Positions 6,211-10,077 of a stretch of DNA of 10,077 nt are shown here, one piece after another. The stretch lies in contig CALCRR010000159.1 of assembly GCA_937894495.1 (NCBI GenBank), positions 1 to 10,077 on the forward strand. The letters run 5' to 3'. This stretch comes from an uncultured Ruminococcus sp. GTDB lineage: Bacteria; Bacillota; Clostridia; Oscillospirales; Ruminococcaceae. The translations under genes were made by a program, and so were the position numbers. The notes under the pieces were generated by a model. That model saw nothing but the letters and a program-made list of their open reading frames with translations. It was not told where the DNA came from and searched no databases. Position 1 is the first letter of the stretch; the number at the start of each line of letters is the position of its first letter.

Positions 6211-6849
6211 ATGTCAAAAAAAGAAAGACTTAAAGCACAGGCGCAAAAGCAGAGCCTTGCCCGTAAGGAGCAGGAAGAGGAAGAGCGCATTGAAAAGGAA
6301 GAAGCCCAAAGAAAGCAAAGCAAATCAGCTAAAAAACTGCGCAAAAAGGCAAAGCGTGACCGCAGGGGCAGAGAGCCGATACCTTTTATAATACTAAAAA
6401 TACTTATGCTCATACCCTTTGGCTATTCGGGCTTTTATTACGGCGGAATACTTATATCGGGAATATTCGGCGGCTTTATCGAGCCTAAGCCCCCTGCATG
6501 GGTGGGCTGGTTCGTGCTGGCAGGCACCCTGCTGACAGCCGCAGGGGTGCTTATCGAATTTTTCAAAAAGCACGTAATATCATTCATCACCATAGCCGCA
6601 GGCACTGTTTTCTATCTCAAAGGCGTGCAGTATTTTATAAACTATATCCAAAACAGGCTTGAAAAATATTACGTTGAAGAAAGCCTGCGTGATATGGATA
6701 AGGTCTATATGAAGCGCCACTACCCCATAGTGGGGGTCATCGCCATATCCTTTATTATCCTTGTCTCATGGGTAATAATGAAGCTGATAGAAAGAAAGCG
6801 CAGGCAGCACGAAAAAGACACCGCCCCCGTAAAATCTATAGTGGATTAG
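6211..6849 (+). CDS. Unknown membrane protein with a charged N-terminal coiled coil
   Basis: I do not recognise a family for this 212-residue protein. Residues 1-55 are almost entirely charged and polar, rich in K, R, E and Q, and likely form a cytoplasmic helix or coiled coil, perhaps binding nucleic acid or acidic lipid. Hydrophobic segments follow at about 58-90, 98-117, 121-145 and 172-192, and the tail is basic, with IERKRRQHEK. Three to five membrane spans are therefore expected, with the N-terminus inside by the positive-inside rule. GAGG (6201-6204) sits 6 bases before the ATG. It has its own promoter at 5959, with a MITE filling most of the leader, and a second identical MITE is inserted exactly in its stop codon. 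The coding sequence looks intact. Confidence 0.85.
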   Translation: MSKKERLKAQAQKQSLARKEQEEEERIEKEEAQRKQSKSAKKLRKKAKRDRRGREPIPFIILKILMLIPFGYSGFYYGGILISGIFGGFIEPKPPAWVGWFVLAGTLLTAAGVLIEFFKKHVISFITIAAGTVFYLKGVQYFINYIQNRLEKYYVEESLRDMDKVYMKRHYPIVGVIAISFIILVSWVIMKLIERKRRQHEKDTAPVKSIVD

Positions 6850-7008
6850 GGTGTGTTGACACTAAACTGATACGCGGATTTTTGAGATATTTTTGTTCCG
6901 TTCTAGGCAAAAATCCGCAGTTGGGCTGTCGCCCTGCAAGGATTTTTAACGACGAACGGGACAAAAATATCCAAAAAGACGTGTGTTAGGCTTAGTGTCA
7001 ACACACCC
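6849..7008 (+). mobile_element. 160-bp MITE-like element, copy 3 (complete)
   Basis: Base-for-base identical to copy 2 and in the same orientation, flanked by TA at 6847-6848 and 7009-7010. The left TA plus the first G of the element form the TAG stop codon of the preceding gene. Removing the element and one TA restores GAT TAA, so the original stop would have been TAA at the same codon. The predicted transcript of that gene would read into this copy. Confidence 0.93.
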
Positions 7009-7036
7009 TAAACACACCACCGCTCAGCAAAGCAGC

Positions 7037-7073
7037 AAAAAGGCACTTTTGTCAAACCTGACAAAAGTGCCTT
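7037..7073 (-). terminator. Rho-independent terminator of the tatD-glycosyltransferase-SseB operon
   Basis: A perfect 15-bp stem (7040-7054 with 7059-7073, 4-base loop) is followed on the minus strand by TTTTTGCTGC. It lies 46 bases after the SseB-protein stop. Stem and T-run closely match the serA terminator, including flanking bases. On the + strand the stem is followed by AAATAAT and would terminate poorly. Confidence 0.9.
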
Positions 7074-7118
7074 AAATAATATTCTTGCTTCTTGCCTCTT
7101 ACCTCTTGCTTCTGGTGA

Positions 7119-7661
7119 TCAGTTCTCCTCGTTGGTAGAAACAGTGATATCGGGTGCTGCTGCCTCAGCCTCAGCCTTCTTGGCAGCGTCTCTCTCCTGC
7201 TTAACTCTTATAAGCGTCTGCTTGATAGACGCCAGCATCTCCTGTGTAAAGGGCAGGTTCTGGTTAAAGGGGTTTACCACAAAGCCCTGTACCTGCTTGG
7301 TGTTCTCTGTAAGACCCGCAATGTCTGCAAACTTCATTGCAAAGGGTCTGAACTCCTCGTCAGTCTTTCCTCTGAGCTTCTCGATCTCGTCACGGTCGGT
7401 GAATACAGGGAAGAACGAACCTCTCTCCTTATGGTTGATAAGTACGAACTTAGCAGTCTGCTTATCCTGGAACTTAACGTGATTGTCAGCATCAGCCACC
7501 AGCTCGGTGTTCTTCTGTACTATTGCAGGAACTAAAAAGGTGCTTCTGAGAGCCACATTTATGACCTTGTTCTGTGTCTCGGCAGTAAAATTCTCTCTCA
7601 TTTCCTTGATAGCTTCTACCAGTGCTTCGTTGGTTATGGGCTTGTTATTCTGTTCAGCCAT
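7119..7661 (-). CDS. SseB N-terminal-domain protein
   Basis: A soluble cytoplasmic protein of 180 residues with the SseB-type fold. It shows TFLVPA (41-46), a central KFVLINHKERGSFFPVFTD region (71-89), a following EIEKL helix, and NPFNQNLPFTQEML (130-143). The C-terminus (about 152-180) is a charged, alanine-rich low-complexity tail. Proteins with this domain are widespread in Bacillota, often small and of unknown role; the enterobacterial SseB name comes from serine sensitivity and implies no enzyme activity here. AGGAG (7671-7675) stands 9 bases before the ATG. It is the last gene of the operon, 20 bases after the glycosyltransferase, and a terminator follows. Confidence 0.8.
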   Translation of the reverse strand: MAEQNNKPITNEALVEAIKEMRENFTAETQNKVINVALRSTFLVPAIVQKNTELVADADNHVKFQDKQTAKFVLINHKERGSFFPVFTDRDEIEKLRGKTDEEFRPFAMKFADIAGLTENTKQVQGFVVNPFNQNLPFTQEMLASIKQTLIRVKQERDAAKKAEAEAAAPDITVSTNEEN

Positions 7662-7681
7662 TTTTATCTACTCCTTTAAAA

Positions 7682-8632
7682 TTAATTTTCTTCCAGATCG
7701 GTCTCTATTATATACTTCGGACGAGCCTTGGTCTCAAGATATATCTTGCCAATGTACTCTCCGATGATACCTATTGCAAGCATCTGCAAGCCGCCTATCG
7801 CCCATACAGATACTATCGTTGATGCCCAGCCCCTTACAGTATCGCTCACAGCGTGGGTTATAAGGAAATATATCAGCATTATTATGGACATCAGAAATAT
7901 GAATATACCCAGACAGGTTATGAACCTAATGGGCTTTACCGAAAGTGAGGTCACACCCTCAGCCGCAAAAGCCAGCATTTTTTTCAGAGGATATTTCGAC
8001 TCTCCAGCCACCCTCTCATTTCGCTTGTAAGCCACCGTGTCGCTCTTGAAGCCCAGCATAGGCACCATTCCCCTCAGGAAAAGGTTTACCTCCTTAAAGC
8101 TCTCCAGCGCCGTGACAGCTCTTTTGCTCATCAGCCTGTAGTCTGCATGGTCGTAGGTTATCTCCACACCCAGCATCTCCAGCAGCTTATAATATGCCCT
8201 GGCGGTGTTTCTCTTGAAAGCCGTGTCCGTCTCCCTTGATGAGCGCACACCGTACACTATGTCGCAGCCCTCAGCCCTCTTGTCCAGAAAGCCGTCGATG
8301 GCGTTTATATCGTCCTGCAGATCGGCGTCCATAGATACTATGATGTCGGCATAATTCTTAGCCGTCATCAGCCCTGCCAGCAGCGCATTCTGGTGTCCCT
8401 TGTTTCTCGAAAGCTTCACCCCTGTAAAGGTGGGGTTGAGCGAATGCAGCTTTTCGATTATCTGCCAGGTCCTGTCCTTTGAGCCGTCGTCAACGAACAT
8501 CACCTTGCTCCTTGGGTCTATCCTGCCGTCCTTTTTCAGCCCGTCCAGCTTTTTCATCAAAGCCTCGGCGGTTATGGGCAGCATCTCCTCCTCGTTGTAG
8601 CAAGGTATTACCACATACATGATCTCTGCCAT
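7682..8632 (-). CDS. Family 2 glycosyltransferase, GtrB/bactoprenol glucosyltransferase-like
   Basis: A membrane-anchored GT2 enzyme of 316 residues that likely moves a sugar from a nucleotide donor to undecaprenyl phosphate or a similar lipid on the inner face of the membrane, for wall or surface polymer decoration. The GT-A domain shows VVIPCYNEE (7-15), FVDDGSKD (46-53), the metal-binding DADLQDD (102-108), DYRLMS (164-169), RGM (187-189) and GESKYPL (210-216). Two membrane helices follow at about 235-258 and 270-294, then the hallmark GEYIGKIYLETKARPKYII. This is the usual GtrB/ArnC-like architecture and length. An AGGA 10 bases upstream supports the ATG at 8632. A GtrA-type flippase is not adjacent. 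It lies 32 bases after tatD and 20 before the SseB-domain gene. Confidence 0.9.
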   Translation of the reverse strand: MAEIMYVVIPCYNEEEMLPITAEALMKKLDGLKKDGRIDPRSKVMFVDDGSKDRTWQIIEKLHSLNPTFTGVKLSRNKGHQNALLAGLMTAKNYADIIVSMDADLQDDINAIDGFLDKRAEGCDIVYGVRSSRETDTAFKRNTARAYYKLLEMLGVEITYDHADYRLMSKRAVTALESFKEVNLFLRGMVPMLGFKSDTVAYKRNERVAGESKYPLKKMLAFAAEGVTSLSVKPIRFITCLGIFIFLMSIIMLIYFLITHAVSDTVRGWASTIVSVWAIGGLQMLAIGIIGEYIGKIYLETKARPKYIIETDLEEN

Positions 8633-8664
8633 TTTTCAATTGTCCTTTCTCAGTCTGCCCGAGC

Positions 8665-9522
8665 TTATATATCTACCTCAGGCTCCTCTTGTTCTATCCC
8701 AAAAAGTATGCAGGCATTTCTGTTTGTTATATCTATTATTTCCTGCAGCGATACGCCCTTAATCTGCGCCATCACCTTTGCAGTCTCCCTTATCATCGAG
8801 CTGTCACTGCGTTTTCCCCTGTAGGGGGGCGGCGCCATATAGGGGCAGTCGGTCTCCAGCAAAAGCCTGTTTATGGGTACAGCTTCGCAGGCACGGCGTG
8901 CTTTTTTTGAGTTATTAAAAGCCAGCGCCCCCGTAAAGCCTATATACATTCCCAGCTCCACCACCTCCAGCGCAGTTTCGGCAGAGCCCGAAAAGCAATG
9001 CATGACACCCTCGGGACGGTACTCCCTCAGAATATCCATACACTCCTGAGTGGCGTCTCTGCAATGCACTATCACAGGCAGCGACTTCTGCACCGCGAAC
9101 CTCACCTGCTCGGTAAAGACCTCAGCCTGCTTATCCTTATCATACCCCTCATAGTGGTGGTCTAATCCTATCTCGCCAACGGCGCAGAGCTTGTGTATCT
9201 CAGAGGCTTTAAAATAAAGCTCCTCCAGCTTATCACGCCAGTTCTCGGGCAGGCTGCCGACATTTTCGGGGTGAAAGCCCACCGAGGTATAAAAATTCTC
9301 ATATCTGCGTGCCGTTTCGATACCAAACAGCGACGATCTCTCATCAGTCGCCGCGTGCAGCATCTTGTCAACGGGGTGTCCCTCCCCTGTCAGCAAGCTG
9401 TCCAGCAGCAGATACCTGTCCTCATCAAAAGCGCTGTCATCATAATGGCAATGCGAATCAAAGATCCTTCTAATCTCAATTACACCCTTTCTCACAAGCC
9501 AAAACAAAGCCTGCAAATACAC
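8665..9522 (-). CDS. tatD: TatD-family metal-dependent deoxyribonuclease
   Basis: A cytoplasmic TIM-barrel hydrolase of the TatD family, whose studied members are metal-dependent DNases or exonucleases acting in repair. Ligands in order, with numbering from 9522: FDSHCHYD (H24, H26), GFHPE (H84), GEIGLD (E117), VHCRD (H153), MHCFSGS (H175) and ETDCPY (D225), then PPPYRGKR. The start is uncertain. The family normally begins a residue or two before IFDSHCH, yet no in-frame ATG lies near. The GTG at 9522 coincides with the predicted transcription start, which would make it leaderless. Alternatives are GTG at 9495 or a rare ATT at 9480 or 9474 behind AAAGGG (9485-9490). It is the first gene of the operon; the common neighbours metG, rnmV and ksgA are absent. 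Confidence 0.9.
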   Translation of the reverse strand: MYLQALFWLVRKGVIEIRRIFDSHCHYDDSAFDEDRYLLLDSLLTGEGHPVDKMLHAATDERSSLFGIETARRYENFYTSVGFHPENVGSLPENWRDKLEELYFKASEIHKLCAVGEIGLDHHYEGYDKDKQAEVFTEQVRFAVQKSLPVIVHCRDATQECMDILREYRPEGVMHCFSGSAETALEVVELGMYIGFTGALAFNNSKKARRACEAVPINRLLLETDCPYMAPPPYRGKRSDSSMIRETAKVMAQIKGVSLQEIIDITNRNACILFGIEQEEPEVDI

Positions 9523-9528
9523 ATATTA

Positions 9529-9557
9529 ATTATAACACACTTTTCCCCATTTGTAAA
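9529..9557 (-). promoter_or_regulatory. Sigma-A promoter of the tatD operon
   Basis: On the minus strand TTTACA (9557-9552), 17 bases, then TATAAT (9534-9529). Transcription would begin near 9522. The spacer contains GGGGAAAA, as in the amidohydrolase promoter, and the 59-bp repeat copy B begins 9 bases beyond the -35. Confidence 0.83.
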
Positions 9558-9565
9558 GTATTTTC

Positions 9566-9624
9566 TTCCCCCACCTATCAAAGTTTTGTGAGGGCGGCAA
9601 AATATCGAGTGCTCACCGGAGGGG
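9566..9624. repeat. 59-bp dispersed repeat, copy B
   Basis: Ungapped partner of 4140-4198 (46 of 59 identical by hand count), from TTCCCCCACCTATC to CCGGAGGGG. It lies immediately upstream of the tatD promoter in the minus sense. No open frame crosses both copies, so it is not a coding remnant I can recognise. Confidence 0.75.
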
Positions 9625-9714
9625 GTCCTTTCTTCAAAAATGTTATTCCCCGATGACTTCTGCAAGCAATATGATAAATCACCATCGGCTATATATGACC
9701 GAACCGGGAGTATT

Positions 9715-9906
9715 TTACTTCGTGGCTGAGCCGTTTATCAGTTTTTTCAGCTCTGCCCTTGTGACCTCGCCTGCCAGGCGGCGTCTGCCGCGCATTATGG
9801 TGCGTGACACTGTTGATTTGTTCACCTTGAAGCGTTGGGCGATCTGGCTTACGGTGAGGCTGTCTCTGTAGTATAATATTATATAACATTTTTGCTTTAA
9901 AATCAA
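9715..9906 (-). pseudogene. Sigma-70 region 4-like HTH fragment
   Basis: A 63-residue frame contains ILYYRDSLTVSQIAQRF and NKSTVSRTIMRGRRRL (about 10-44), a helix-turn-helix resembling sigma-70 region 4 and small sigma-like regulators common in Ruminococcus-type genomes. The part normally preceding YYRD is missing: the frame opens only a few codons upstream, at a TAA (9919-9921). The first possible start is TTG at 9906, and I see no ribosome binding site. After RRRL the sequence diverges into a lysine-containing tail ending at TAA (9715-9717). The break at its 5' end coincides with the shift to very AT-rich DNA. I therefore think it is a truncated remnant, though a very short functional DNA-binding protein is possible. 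Confidence 0.5.
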
Positions 9907-9913
9907 GCGTTTT

Positions 9914-10077
9914 TTATATTATAATATAATTTTTATCAGATTTTGTTAAATTTATACAATTATTTTTTGTAATTAATACTGTATCTTCTATTCTTACTCC
10001 AAATTTTCCTGGTATATATATTCCTGGTTCATTTGCCATTATCATATTATTTTTTAAAAAGTATTCTTTTTTAGAGC
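9914..10077 (-). CDS. C-terminus of an M24-family Xaa-Pro aminopeptidase (partial)
   Basis: Reading the minus strand from 10075 to a TAA at 9914-9916 gives 53 residues that contain ANEPGIYIPGKFGVRIED. This is the signature end of Xaa-Pro aminopeptidases and prolidases (peptidase family M24): the E of EPGIY and the E of RIED are metal ligands of the dinuclear site. After it come LITKNNCINLT and a short tail, the normal length for the C-terminus. The rest of the gene lies beyond the window. Such enzymes cleave the residue before proline in peptides, in the cytoplasm. Codon use is extreme (AAA, AAT, ATA, TTA, AGA), and 9901-10077 has 35 G or C in 177 bases, unlike every other gene here. Confidence 0.82.
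   Translation of the reverse strand, partial: SKKEYFLKNNMIMANEPGIYIPGKFGVRIEDTVLITKNNCINLTKSDKNYIII

Noticed and set aside
1..7008. The repeated 160-bp units as CRISPR or a riboswitch family
   Set aside because: Copies are kilobases apart, have transposon-like inverted ends and TA borders, and one lies after a stop codon rather than in a leader.
9689..9889. A 66-residue minus-strand frame overlapping the HTH fragment
   Set aside because: It has an ATG, but the alternative frame carries the recognisable helix-turn-helix; this one shows no conserved pattern.

Overview
The window looks like chromosomal DNA from a spore-forming-lineage Bacillota, most like a Ruminococcus-type member of the Oscillospiraceae. 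This rests on a clear SpoIVB peptidase, strong AGGAG/AAAGGA ribosome binding sites, sigma-A type promoters with 17-base spacers, and protein sequences of clostridial flavour. The taxonomic call is inference; no marker gene here fixes it. Most of the window is housekeeping, and no defence system, CRISPR array, prophage or biosynthetic cluster is visible.

Layout. On the + strand, serA (77-1216) follows the right end of a small repeated element cut by the window edge and ends at a strong hairpin terminator. Convergent to it is a tight minus-strand operon read from 3998 down to 1337: an MtaD/SAH-deaminase-like amidohydrolase, a HAD phosphatase and rsmG, with gaps of 3 and 1 bases. It is driven by a perfect consensus promoter at 4076-4104. 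A repeat-rich gap without genes (4105-4576) separates it from spoIVB (minus, 4577-5776). A + strand gene for an unknown membrane protein (6211-6849) comes next. It is framed by two identical 160-bp MITE-like elements. A second minus-strand operon runs from 9522 to 7119: tatD nuclease, a GtrB-like glycosyltransferase and an SseB-domain protein, with a promoter at 9529-9557 and a terminator at 7037-7073. The right end holds a small sigma-70-region-4-like HTH fragment and, running off the edge, the C-terminus of an M24 Xaa-Pro aminopeptidase in DNA of only about 20% GC, quite unlike the rest.

What stands out. (1) A 160-bp element with 17-bp terminal inverted repeats and TA target duplications occurs three times, identical where comparable and all in one orientation. 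One copy sits directly behind the -10 box of the unknown membrane protein gene, so the predicted mRNA starts inside the element. The next copy is inserted within that gene's stop codon, turning TAA into TAG. The third lies just upstream of serA. (2) The right end shows a sharp change of composition and a partial gene, pointing to recent transfer or an assembly chimera. (3) Two minus-strand operons share a related promoter and a 59-bp upstream repeat, as if a regulatory module had been copied. (4) Two terminators share one hairpin and its flanks.

The genes do not form one pathway. SerA starts serine synthesis, the amidohydrolase operon fits purine/SAM by-product salvage plus 16S rRNA modification, spoIVB belongs to the sporulation sigma-K checkpoint, and the tatD operon mixes a nuclease with envelope glycosylation.
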